A DNA stretch of 64,000 bases from Scoparia ambigualis (lineage: Eukaryota; Arthropoda; Insecta; Lepidoptera; Crambidae): NCBI GenBank assembly GCA_963921215.1, contig OY992525.1, forward strand, positions 13,421,081 to 13,485,080. Direction: 5' to 3'. Both the position numbers and the translations under genes were made by a program. The notes below the pieces were generated by a model. That model had not been told where the DNA came from. It did not search any database and worked only from the letters and a program-made list of their open reading frames with translations. Of the stretch, positions 53,901-63,639 are shown piece after piece (position 1 is the first letter of the stretch; each line of letters starts with the position of its first letter).

Positions 53901-54091
53901 ATATAAAAATGATTGACGGTAGGCAAATAACTTCTAACTATGAGACGACTGTGAAGGGTTGACCCTGTAAAGGGTTCGAAACGTCAGAATAATATCAAAA
54001 CTATGTAAATAGTAAATTAAATGCGAGTTAATCCGTAAAAAAGTGTTTCATTTCAATGTGTAGTGCTCGCTTAAACCTCAGAAAACAATAT
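53901..54091 (+). mobile_element. Penelope-like 3' tail with hammerhead-like motif
   Basis: CTGTGAAGGGTTGACCC, GTAAAGGGTT and CGAAACGTC (about 53949-53985) resemble the stem II plus GAAAC core of the hammerhead ribozymes known in Penelope-like elements, but the expected CUGANGA box is not intact. The rest matches the insert at 21626-21849 up to the shared end GCTCGCTTAAACCTCAGAAA. Confidence 0.55.
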
Positions 54092-54180
54092 CTTTAAATA
54101 TATTTTAAGTCAGCTCGAAGGCAGAGCTGAATCTACTGGCAACATAAAGAATTTTGAAACCCTTGAGCAATTTCTAGAAA

Positions 54181-54620
54181 AATGTTTTATATTTTAGCGT
54201 TTTATTAACGCTTAAATATACTTAAGTAAAATTTTAAACACTGAATGCGGAAGGTGCGTGGTTCGATTCCCGCCTGAGGTTGTCGTCTTTTTTCAGTGTT
54301 TAAAATTTTACATAAGTATATTTAAGCGTTAATAAAACGTTAAAATATAAAACATTAATCTATAAACGCAGCTTCATCTTAACCGAATGTTCAAATATTT
54401 GTAAAAATATTTTTTTCGGATCTCAGAGGTGAAAACTTCTAAGATTTGATGAAGCAATGTTGACTAAATACATAAGCATCAAGCACTGACAAATTTCGAC
54501 GGTTGAAAGCCAGACCTCGGTAGCCAAGTGGTTAAGGCAGCCGCCCGGAATGCGGAAAGTGCGTGGTTCGATTCCCACCTAAGGTTGTCGTCTTTTTTCA
54601 GTGTTTAAAATTTTATTTTA
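54181..54620. mobile_element. tRNA-headed SINE complex with inverted arms
   Basis: Two arms (54181-54245 and 54292-54356) are near-perfect inverted repeats around a 3' half of a tRNA-like sequence (54243-54280). About 230 bp further on a complete tRNA-like head (54514-54585) is followed by the same TGTCGTCTTTTTTCAGTGTTTAAAATTTTA. The whole complex interrupts a gag fragment. Confidence 0.65.
54514..54585 (+). repeat. tRNA-like SINE head
   Basis: Box A-like GGTAGCCAAGTGG and box B GGTTCGATTCC, with acceptor ends ACCTCGG / CTAAGGT that pair apart from one mismatch. The anticodon loop CCGGAAT lacks the invariant U33 and the T-stem is imperfect, so it is a SINE promoter rather than a working tRNA. 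Confidence 0.7.
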
Positions 54621-54955
54621 ATTTCTAGAATTTCTAAAGCAGCAATTCGGGGAAAGGAAATACTACGCTCATCTCCTTTCCGAGCTGCAAGACTGTAAGC
54701 AGAACTCAATGACCAATATGCACTGAAAATAGAAACATGCTTAGCAAAGCTACTTACTGAAATCAATATTTCGATACAGAACTAACAGGCCCGTAGCAGC
54801 AATGGAGGACTTAGCCCTCCATACTTTTATGATCTGTTTCCATCCACGATTGTCGCAGATCGATTTGAACGCGGCAGTTAATTTTGCTGTGGCTGAGGGA
54901 AAGATATTCACTAGTCTCAACAAGATACCCCAGTCACAATTCATTAACAATGAGT

Positions 54956-55330
54956 GAAATTATTCGACGGGGACCTGATTTAAGCGATCCATGCGCTACA
55001 GGCGAGTCACCTATCTTAGCTATTTTGATTTAATCTAAGATTTATTTAATTTGTAGTTTTAATTTGTACAAGTTTTTTTAAAATTTCTGTTGTTATGTTT
55101 TTGTGTTCATAATTAATTAATAATTAAGTATTTTAGTAGTTATAGTGTCATTGTGGCCGCGATCCACGAAGCAATTAATTATACTAAATAAACTAAATAA
55201 GGAGCTTTAAAATGCTGAGGTCTGACCTGCCACGTGCTCGTACTCCTTTACTTCCAGTCCGGGGCTCCCCTGGTATCTATTCTCTTGACAATAATCTTCC
55301 CGATCAAACACAATACTGATAAATATATAC
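54956..55330. other. AT-rich stretch, nothing recognised
   Basis: No gene seen. It ends at the TIR of the next transposon. Confidence 0.45.
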
Positions 55331-55943
55331 AGGGTCTAACAAAATCAATAAGCGAACGTTTAAGGGCGGTATCTATACATCATTCTGAATACAGTGACAA
55401 AAAACGGGCTCCAATTTTATAGTGATTTATCAAAGTTATGTTTTCTAACAAACTAAATCAATTAAAATAATGCATATCATGCAACATGCTGTATCTTTAC
55501 TAACACGCACGCAAGCGTCAATAAAAGATAGCTCAGTGTGCTTCGAGTTTAGTGTGCATCTTTGGCTATCTTTATGTGCCTGTAGTACAGCTGTACGGGT
55601 TTGGAAAGGGTGTATTTTTTGGTGAATTATGATAATGTTTTGTTGATTATCTCGGTAACGAGCCTGTAGTTTTGGACCATTTCGATGGTCCCAATTAAGA
55701 TGGTCGATTGTGCTATTTTGAAGTTTTTCACTTATACCTAATTATATTTAATGTCGATAGTGATCGCGTTCTCGTGCAAGAATGTAGGTAGTGTCATAAT
55801 CGCCTTTGCTCGCCGGGTAGCGAAGGCGCGGGAAATGGCGGTTTTGCCACTACACACCTTGTTGCCGGGAGAAACGCACGCGCATTGTCGCCTTGTTTGT
55901 TTTTGTTAATTTATGTTTAATTTTGGTTTGTTTTATCATAGCA

Positions 55944-56064
55944 ATGTCGCGTCGTTTAAAATGCATTTTAGATCTCTTCACAAATGAGAACAACGAAGTT
56001 CAGCTTCAGAATAGGAAAAAAGTGTGTAGCGAAAACAAAATGAATTCACTCTCCGTGGAACCTG
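55944..56064 (+). CDS. Possible first exon of the 55-59 kb transposon protein
   Basis: The ATG at 55944 opens about 40 residues (MSRRLKCILDLFTNENNEV), ending at CCTG|GTAAGT (56065), a good splice donor. The start resembles the short frame at 26227 in another TIR element (M-RRL). It would join to later exons on the plus strand, perhaps those near 56860-57730. Not recognised further. Confidence 0.35.
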
Positions 56065-57062
56065 GTAAGTACATTGCGATTATATACGAAACATAGAGTA
56101 ATTTAAATAGATTGAACGTTATTTTTCATGCAATAATGTTTTTTTTTACTTATTGGAAGACATTACCTTTAAAAACGAAGGTTGGTGGCACATCCGACTT
56201 TTTTCATTGGACTTGAAACTAGTAAGACCGTCCGAAGTACCACTTACTACATTTATAAACGGTCTTATGATTGGTCATTTTGTCGATAGTGCCACATCCA
56301 ACGTTCTTAAATGTTTGCTTAATTCATTGACATGTCGATTGTAAGGCTTACGACGTTTTTAAAAAAATATGATCCTAATTACTTTGTCCGATGTGGTAAA
56401 TGGGTACTGGGTTAGCTACTTTAATGGATGAACCTGTTTCAACATTCTATGTCACCTATTTAGATGTTATGTCCTGGCTTCCTCGGAAGGGATAAGGGAG
56501 TTAAGTGTTTATGTGGTCATGTATGTATGTATTTACAAAGGTGACGGGCTAGCAATCTCTCACTCTACTGTATTTAGAACATCCAAATCACCCTATATGC
56601 TAAAAGTGAACTTTGTTGCATGAAATCGTAAGGTTTGAATGCTCCACTTTTTCTGGCTTCTCCGAAAGGGTTCTGAGCGCGTATGTATGTATTATTTTGA
56701 TGATTAATAAAAATGTGATAAAGAATGCTGAGTGACTGGATGAATACGCTCAAGAAAACCGGCGTGACGGTTTCTATTAGTACGTAAATCTGATAAATGT
56801 GTTATTATCTATTAAACAGTTTTTTATATCAAATGATCGTTAAGTATATATTTTCAGATCGAGTTTCATCTCTAGTACGAGCCAATTTTTAGGAACTAAT
56901 TCACCTTCAGGACTTGATGGATGATGTTTTAATGACTGAAGTGAATCTCCAAGCACTCTTGTTGATGTTGATGGCAGTGCTCAAAACCGGAGATGGTTCC
57001 CTGAGATGGTTGACAATATACCAACAACTTCTAAAAAGTTGATTCCTGAATCGGTTGTTAAT

Positions 57063-57734
57063 TCGCCAAAAACTGCTATAAATAACAAAATACCGACCAT
57101 TGAGTTATTGAGTCAATCGATTTAACACCATTGCCGTCACCTGTATCTTTTCATAATGACTGTTGTGGAGAAAGTTTTTACCCCGTGTGTGTAGAAGACT
57201 GCATCACAATCCTTAATAACGCCGTGTATGATAATCTTCCAACACCATCACCAATGACAGCTTATTTTACACCTAAACATAAAGTTTCTAGAAAAAAGAC
57301 AGAAAAACAATATTGGCAAGAAAAGACTGAGACAGATAGAAAATTTGATTGTAGTTCAACGGAAGAAATTAAAGAATGAAGTGAAAGCTTTTAAAAACTA
57401 CAAGGGATTACAAATAGCTGAAAAATATCATTGGGTGAACCTTGTGGAACAAAATGCCGTTACAAGTGTACAGAAAATATAGATGCAGAAGAAAGAAAGA
57501 AGATTTGTACTAAATTTTGAAATTTGGGCGATCCTTAAAAGCATTGGGAGTTTGTTATCACATATTCTAAAAAGGTTCCTAAAGGACGAAAAACTACAGA
57601 GATAACCAAGCACAACCAGGAAAACACTTTTGTCTACTACCTGCCAAATTCACAGAAAGAACCTAAAAGGTTGTGCATGTGCAGTGGCCCCAAAAACGGG
57701 CCAAGTAGTGAGGATGAGAACAATAATGGATGAG
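57063..57734 (+). pseudogene. Transposon-associated Cys-rich protein remnant
   Basis: The open frame 57131-57379 carries a CCGESFYPVCVEDC stretch and a Lys-rich end. After shifts it continues with KYHWVNL, then a block in the style EPCGTKCRYKCTENID, RKKICTKF, NLGDP, YSKKVPKGRKT and NTFVYYLPNSQKEPKRLC. I recall this C-x-KC...Q-F...RVC pattern in many arthropod proteins that accompany transposons. Its function is unknown to me. Several stops. The C-terminal part expected after KRLC is not found before the SINE at 57805. Confidence 0.45.
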
Positions 57735-57804
57735 TGGCTATAATTTAAGATTGTATTACATATACCAATTTAAGGCATGTGTTGATTGATCTCAAAGTAA
57801 TTTT

Positions 57805-58125
57805 CATCATCATCATCATCATCAGCCTATAAACGTCCCACTACTGGGCACAGGCCTCCCACGTGGACAATAGCACGTGGGGATATTGGGCCATAACCCA
57901 CCACGCTGGCCCAATGCGGGTTGGTAGGTTTTAACGACTGTCATCTTACGACAACAACCGGGACCAACGGCTTAACGTGCCTTCCGAAGCACGGAGGAGC
58001 TCGAGATGTTTATAATTGGTCACCCATCCAGCGACCCGCCATTGCGAAAGTGGCTTAGCGAGCAAGACCGCAAGCCGAACGCGCTAGCCGCTGCGCCATC
58101 GAGCTCCTATAATATTAATATTAGT
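57805..58125 (-). mobile_element. Lepidopteran SINE, complete, 11-bp TSD
   Basis: AAAGTAATTTT flanks it at 57794-57804 and 58126-58136. On the minus strand it starts with a tRNA-like box A (GATGGCGCAGCGGCTAGCGC), continues through CTGGATGGGTGACC and a body shared with 2155-2306, and ends in a GATGATGATGATGATGAT tail. Confidence 0.85.
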
Positions 58126-59046
58126 AAAGTAATTTTATTAATATTATAATTATTTTAAATTAAAGCAGACTGAGCATAATTTTATTTTAATAAGAACATA
58201 CTTATCACATGATTAAGGTGCGTTTTAGATTTTAAGGGTACAGATTTTGGAGGACTATATAAGTTTGTTTCGCTAATTTTTCTTTTTGCTTTATTTTTAT
58301 CTTCTATTGACATGACTGATTTATCAAACATTTTTAAGACTGATTTAGCGATAGTACACAGACAAAACATTTTTAACTAGGTACTTAGTTCATAATTGAA
58401 ATAATTATATCAAAGACTAATGTTGTTGTTCGGTTTGTTGCTAAACTCATTTTATTTAAGATTTGGTATTCAGAAAAAAAGATGAATATTTTGTGTAAAA
58501 AAACTAAGTTGTCTATTTTTGATACATGGGATACGTACAATTTCGTCAAATTATATAAATAAAGAAGTTTTGATTGTATTTGTGTTCTTTTTTTCAGGCA
58601 CTGTAAGTAACCTAATTCATATACGACACTTTAAATTCCTAACTAACATTTAAAATTGTCGAAAGTTCCACTACCAACATATTTATCCAATAGAAAACCA
58701 ATTAAAAATGTCGGAAGTGTTACATCTGACATACGACTATAAAATTGGTCCATGTAAGAGTGTCGAATGTGCATTTTCTAGTAAAATAGTAATAATATGG
58801 TTTATTTCTTCATTGCAGAACATAATTTAACGTTAGAAAGTTCTATATTGTAAGTTTAAAATTTCTAACATAAACACTTTTTTTTAAATAAAATAAACAA
58901 ACTTCAAACTTCTGTACTGCACATTCCTCATTTTGCAGATTCGACATTCCTAATAGGGACCATCGATTTGTGGTGAGCATGCTCAGTGTGATGTATAGAT
59001 GCTCCCCTTAAACGTTCGCTTAATGATATTGTTAGACCCTATATGT

Positions 59047-59118
59047 GTCCATTGGCGGGGGTGATTGTTCTCCATCCGATGAACTGCCTGCTCGTTTGCC
59101 TCCTTTATTTATAAAAAA
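59047..59118 (+). repeat. LINE/SINE 3' tail fragment
   Basis: CCATCCGATGA, CTGCCTGCTCGTTTGCCTCC and TATTTATAAAAAAA match the usual end of a frequent lepidopteran non-LTR repeat (recalled from memory). Confidence 0.45.
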
Positions 59119-59605
59119 ATTATCAAATGTCTCAGCCGCTGTGCCATGGAACTACTTGCCCCTCATGGTTACTGTTACCCTTACAGGGTACCCTGTGACT
59201 AGCAATACACCTGAAACCTGCTGCTCGGCTCTCGATAAAACAATATTCACATACGAATTCCAGCGCTAAAAAAACCTTTACATTTTAAGACTTCATCCGT
59301 TCGGTATGTCCGTATTTGATCAGCCTGCAAAAATTAGTTTTATTAAACACGAGCTGTTTTCGCGGTGGTATATAAAGACCGCATACGTTGTCACATGAAA
59401 ATCGGTGCCATGATATTCCGGTTGGCAGTGGTCGGGTTCGCAGTAAGTGTATTGTTATTTCATACATACATACATACATGCATACATACATTTATTCACG
59501 TCTATTATCCATACCAAATGATAACTGCACTGCATATAATTAATAAATAAAAGTGCTGTGCTGATAGCGGCTTATTAATAGAATACTACAGCCCTATCTT
59601 TTCAA
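59119..59605. other. Stretch with CATA microsatellite, no gene
   Basis: Contains CATACATACATACATGCATACATACA near 59461-59490. Nothing else recognised. Confidence 0.5.
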
Positions 59606-59945
59606 TTTTTACCGCCTCTGTGGTCTAGTGGCTAATTATGCTACCTGTTTCAGACCCAGAGGTCCCGGGTTCGATTCCCAGCGGGGAGTACATCTTTGTG
59701 TGCTCGGTTTGGTTGGTGGTAGGGCTGTTAAGTCCGCCTGGCTAGCTACCACCATCTTATCTAAGTCTGTCGCCATAACAACGATGTTTATAGCATTGTT
59801 GTGTTCCGGCAGTTTGAGATAAGATGGCCAGTTCCTCAGTGGTTGAGGATTCCGGGTGGAGCGCGCTTCCACCTTCGGCCTTATCGTCACTTACCATCAG
59901 GTGAGATGAAGGCCAAGCGCTTAGCCGTTACCAATAAAAATAAAG
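59606..59945 (+). mobile_element. tRNA-derived lepidopteran SINE
   Basis: The head (59612-59687) has box A TGGTCTAGTGG and box B GGTTCGATTCC. The body has TGGTGGTAGGGCTG, GTTTGAGATAAGATGGCC and CACTTACCATCAGGTGAGAT. The tail is A-rich with AATAAAAATAAAGAAAAG. This is the layout of metulj/Bm1-like SINEs. Confidence 0.8.
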
Positions 59946-59954
59946 AAAAGATTG

Positions 59955-60140
59955 AGTGTCCTAAAAGGCGACTAACGGACTGAACACTATGGCCTCACCA
60001 CCTGTCACGCTGAGTTGTAATTTGGTGAAACGTGGACTGTTGCAGAGGACTGCTTTTGCGGTCCTCATTGCCTAGTCTGTAACATAGTTACAGACTTAGA
60101 AGGGTTAGCCCTTCGAGGATAATTAGTTGGGAATATTATG
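59955..60140. repeat. Dispersed lepidopteran repeat (copy of 13893-14255)
   Basis: CCTAAAAGGCGACTAACGGAC, CACCTGTCACGCTGAG and AGAGGACTGCTTTTGCGG in the same order as at 14 kb. It directly follows the SINE tail. Confidence 0.7.
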
Positions 60141-60205
60141 TAATGTAAAAAAAAACTTTCTAAGTGCACACTACTTTTGTTGCCCAAATTTAATTAAGAA
60201 TAGAC

Positions 60206-60222
60206 GGGGGGGGGGGGGGGGG
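60206..60222. repeat. G17 homopolymer
   Basis: Seventeen consecutive G residues followed by AGCATGCATGCATAC. The length may be an assembly estimate. Confidence 0.8.
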
Positions 60223-60439
60223 AGCATGCATGCATACTGCACAGCAGTGTTATAATCTGAACTTTTATTTCAACAGTGTTTTGTTTACAATTTTGCTAAG
60301 GAGCTTAATGTAAAATAAAGCGGTTATTTTACAGTGTAATCCTTAAAAGTGCTATTTATTACACAAAAGATGGTCATCAAAAAACAATTAGTGGGTCAGT
60401 GTAAAACGTTGGTTATTCTGTTCGAGATATACTTTGATC

Positions 60440-60515
60440 TAGGACCCTCTCTGAAATACAACTCAATTTTGGGGAACGGAAACCACGCGGGTGAAAGCTA
60501 GCGAGCGGCAGCTAG
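60440..60515 (+). mobile_element. Helitron 3' end (candidate)
   Basis: AACCACGCGGGTGAAAGCTAGCGAGCGGCAGCTAG then T. Lepidopteran Helitrons commonly end in a GC-rich hairpin-like stretch with CTAG (60512-60515) inserted before T. The preceding GACCCTCTCTGAAATACAACTC block fits. The 5' end is not located. Confidence 0.5.
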
Positions 60516-60606
60516 TATTTAATATATTGTATCGCCCATAACCTCGGTGTATGCGTAAGGCAGCCTGACCTACAGTGGACTTGCTGAGGTAGTTCCGCAG
60601 GTTCCT

Positions 60607-60746
60607 GTACTCCAAGCACGAACCATTATGGTACTAGGTAATCGTACTCGTATTATTTTGTATGAAAACCATAAAGTTATCAAACCTTTTTCATACAAAA
60701 TAATACGATTACAATTACCTTAATTAATGGTTCGTGCTTGGGGTAC
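60607..60746. repeat. Fold-back/MITE palindrome, about 60-bp arms
   Basis: Left arm 60607-60668 and right arm 60687-60746 share CCAAGCACGAACCATTA, GTATTATTTTGTATGAAAA and their complements. Loop about 18 bp. Confidence 0.75.
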
Positions 60747-60762
60747 TGTTCGCTATAAATCT

Positions 60763-60803
60763 TCGATGGTCTAGTGGTATAGTGCTGGCGATGGAATCAC
60801 CGC
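60763..60803 (+). repeat. tRNA-like 5' half
   Basis: TCGATGGTCTAGTGGTATAGTGCTGGCG looks like the D-arm part of a tRNA-like SINE head. No box B follows, so it is a fragment. Confidence 0.4.
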
Positions 60804-61258
60804 AGAGACATTTTTTTTGTTTCGTTTTTTGTGGACATTTTTTTCTTAGTTTTGAGAACTTTTTGTGTGAACTTTTCTCTTTTCTTTGGACAATATTTTT
60901 GACATTTTTTGTTTTTTTTTTATTGCTGTTTTGTAAAGACACTTTCAGAGACTTCGTTTTCTGTTTTGCGATTGTGACCTATCCTTATCAAAATGCCCAG
61001 TCATGGGGATGCTGTACTATGGAAGCAACGGAAGGCAATAATAACAAACCATATAAGAAGTCTTATCATTTTCTCTGTTTATCAATTCCACAAGTTCTGC
61101 AACATACAAGAAATGGAAATGTCCTTCCTGTTTAAGCTTGATACTGAAGTCCTCCAAATCTGATACTACTCTTGTTCGCAACATATCGAATTCAAGAGAG
61201 AATAAAAGATCTGCCTTAAAATGACCTCCTAAATCAAGTACTTACGCGTGAGGACGTA

Positions 61259-62219
61259 CGGTCGCGGTCAAAAAATGTTTACCACCTTATGTATCACAAT
61301 TGCATGCACACATTTAGGTCACAAGTTCTAAATGTCTATTTCCTATTAATTTGATTGACCATAGATTAAAATATTTTTTCTAATGATATGAGAATTAATC
61401 GCTCTAGGAGACGGACCATAACTACTATCAAGTTTTGATATATAGAAAACCTTCTTTGAAAAAAACTAATATTTTAATTTTTAACTAGGAACATGAAGAA
61501 ATAACAAAATAAAAACTTCAAAAATCTTTTTTTTTATATTTAGTTTATCCTCTCTCAGCAGCTATGACGGCACGTGGTCTATCTCGCATTGATGCAACAA
61601 GGCGCGCGCATAGATCAGTCCCTCTGATATCCTCCAGTGCGATCTAAGAGCATGAGGGTTTCTTTCATTTTGACAGTCCCAGCGCTGAACCATAAGACCC
61701 CATAAATTTTCAATAGGGTTTAAATCAGCCAACCGAGCGGGCCATGTTATTTGCGCGTCAGTTAGTATCGGTCGTCGTCCTGAATTATTTCTATGATCTG
61801 TTGCCCTTCTTCGCCGTGACGTCTAATCCAAAACCTCACAGTGAATCACGATATAATTATTGAGTTCTCGTGATATAGCACTAATACTTTGTCCATCTTC
61901 GAAGAGAAATATTATTTCAGCCCTTTGCTACAAGGTTAAACTTGCCATTTTATTTCGTTTTTTAGATATCTTTCGTAAAATTATGCTCCTGTCGAAACGA
62001 CGACGTTCAAACAATCATTTTTGATAAATGTCATTTCAACAAATAAAGAAATGAAATTCAACATCAAAAAGTGGTCAATAATCTCTTTGCTATACTCGAT
62101 CTGTAATATTGAATAATAACTTTTGAAAGGTAACTTGATATGGCATTTTAGATTTTAGTGAAAAAAGTGTGATATAGAATCTAATTTCAAAACTGGTGAA
62201 CATTATCTGACCGCGACCG
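61259..62219 (-). mobile_element. Tc1-like element, internally deleted
   Basis: CGGTCGCGGTCA ends face each other and TA flanks both sides (61257-61258, 62220-62221). On the minus strand the transposase start (MASLTL, a stop, then AEIIFLFEDGQSISAISREL, HTH-like, about 61950-61870) joins to its C-terminal part (WPARLADLNPIENLWG, about 61740-61690), so most of the DDE core is deleted. Its precise removal restores the LINE ORF1 frame. Confidence 0.82.
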
Positions 62220-62821
62220 TACAGGATATTATACAAAGCGTTATTCAAACAGAAATAGGCTCTATGTTCATTCAATTCAGTACTCAATTGGCGGACGTCA
62301 TTAACAAGGAATTGGCTCCAGTTAAAAGAGAAATAAGTGATTTAAAGGACTCTTTGACATTTATGAACAACCGTTATGAGGAAATTGAGAGCGAACAACG
62401 AAGGATTATGAAAGATTTGCAAGAAGAAAACTCAAAACTGAAATCAACAGTAGAAGACCTATGCTCACGCTTAAACAATCTAGAACAACAGTCACGTTCT
62501 AACATAAAAATACAATGTACCTATGCCCGAGAAGAAGAATGAAAACATCTACACTATCGTAAAACAACTTGGTACCGCAGTTGGGTGCGAAGTAAAAGAC
62601 TGTGAAATTTTACACTGCAGCCGTGTAGCTAAAATAAACACAAACACACACCGCCCACGATCCATTATAGCTCAACTTGCCTCTCCTCGGCTTCGTGATC
62701 AGCTTCTAGCCTAGGTGATTACATTTAATAAAAAGAACCCGCTGAACAAACTTGATAGCACACATCTTAGATTAAGTGACGCCAAATCGCCAATTTATGT
62801 ATGTGAACATTTGTCTTCAAA

Positions 62822-63460
62822 AAAACCGGCCAAGTGCGAGTCGGACTCACCCATGAAGGGTTCCGTAGCAGCAAGAAACATCATATAAAAGTTCTTGTAG
62901 TTCGTTGTATCTATGATCAATGTTTTCATAATAGTGATTTTTTTTAAATTAATTAATTTATGACGTATTAAAAATAACTACTAACTAGATTTCGTCCAAA
63001 CCAATTTTCAGTGGAAGTTTGCATGGTAATGTACATCATATATTTTTTTTAATTTTATCATTCTCTTATTTTAGAAGTTACAGGGATTAGGGGGTACACA
63101 CATTTTACCAATTTGGGAGTCTCTCGCGCAAACTATTCAGTTTAGAAAAAAATGATTTCAGAAACCTCAATATCATTTTTGAAGACCAGAAGATCCTTAA
63201 GATACCCCACACGTATGGGATTGATGAATAAAACATTTTTGAGTTTTAGTTCTAAGTATGGGGAACCCCCAAAAATTTTTTTCTTTTTCTATTTTTGTGT
63301 GAAAATCTTAATGCGGGTCACAGAATACATCTACTTACCAAGTTTTAACGTTATAATTCTTATAGTTTCGGAAAAAAGTGGCTGTGACACACGGACGGAC
63401 AAAAAGACATGACGAATCCATAAGGGTTCCGTTTTTTTGCCATTTGGCTATGGAATCCTA
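62822..63460. repeat. Dispersed lepidopteran element (CCGGCCAAGTGCGAG type)
   Basis: Starts AAACCGGCCAAGTGCGAGTCGG and ends ATAAGGGTTCCGTTTTTTTGCCATTTGGCTATGGAA. Both ends and the internal GACACACGGACGGAC are typical of a very common non-autonomous repeat of moths and butterflies (recalled). It interrupts LINE ORF1 between SSK and KALHAAARL. Confidence 0.7.
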
Positions 63461-63639
63461 ATAAGGCTCTCCATGCTGCCGCGAGATTGAAGGCAAAGGA
63501 GAAAAGGCTACAAATTCTTCTGGGTGAGAAGTGGCAGAGTTTTCGTGAGAAAATCTCAAGACGCACCGTTTATATTAATAAAAATGTGAATTGTTTAGAC
63601 AAATTAGTACAAATTAATGTGGGATATATTTCTCTCTTT

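Larger units (their letters stand above)
54092..54955 (+). pseudogene. gag: Errantivirus-type Gag fragment, interrupted
   Basis: Before the SINE complex it reads KNFETLEQFLEKC (about 54150-54190). After it, AHLLSELQDCKQNSMTNMH, LKIETCLAKLLTEINISI, then AAMEDLALHTFMIC and AVNFAVAEGKIFTSLNKIPQ (54650-54950). This is the style of the Retrotrans_gag-like core of insect errantiviruses. Frameshifts and stops are frequent. It may belong to the same dead retroelement as the envelope piece at 52986, although gag should precede env. Family assignment is by recall. Confidence 0.5.
55331..59039. mobile_element. 3.7-kb TIR DNA transposon
   Basis: Left end AGGGTCTAACAAAATCA to ATACATCA (55331-55382) and right end (58988-59039) are inverted repeats of about 52 bp with high identity, sharing AAGCGAACGTTTAAGG. 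Two coding remnants and a SINE lie inside. The flanks ATATATAC and ATATGTGT do not give a clear target duplication. No DDE motif was found, so the superfamily is not assigned. It is probably an internally deleted copy. Confidence 0.75.

Noticed and set aside
54514..54585. Genuine tRNA gene
   Set aside because: No U33, imperfect T-stem, repeated half-copy nearby and a SINE-like tail. It is a tRNA-derived SINE head.
59612..59687. Genuine tRNA gene
   Set aside because: Boxes A and B are present, but the cloverleaf is poor and a typical lepidopteran SINE body follows.
60734..61135. Phe-rich 133-residue protein
   Set aside because: The first half is a T-rich tract read in frame; the second half overlaps LINE ORF1 in another frame.
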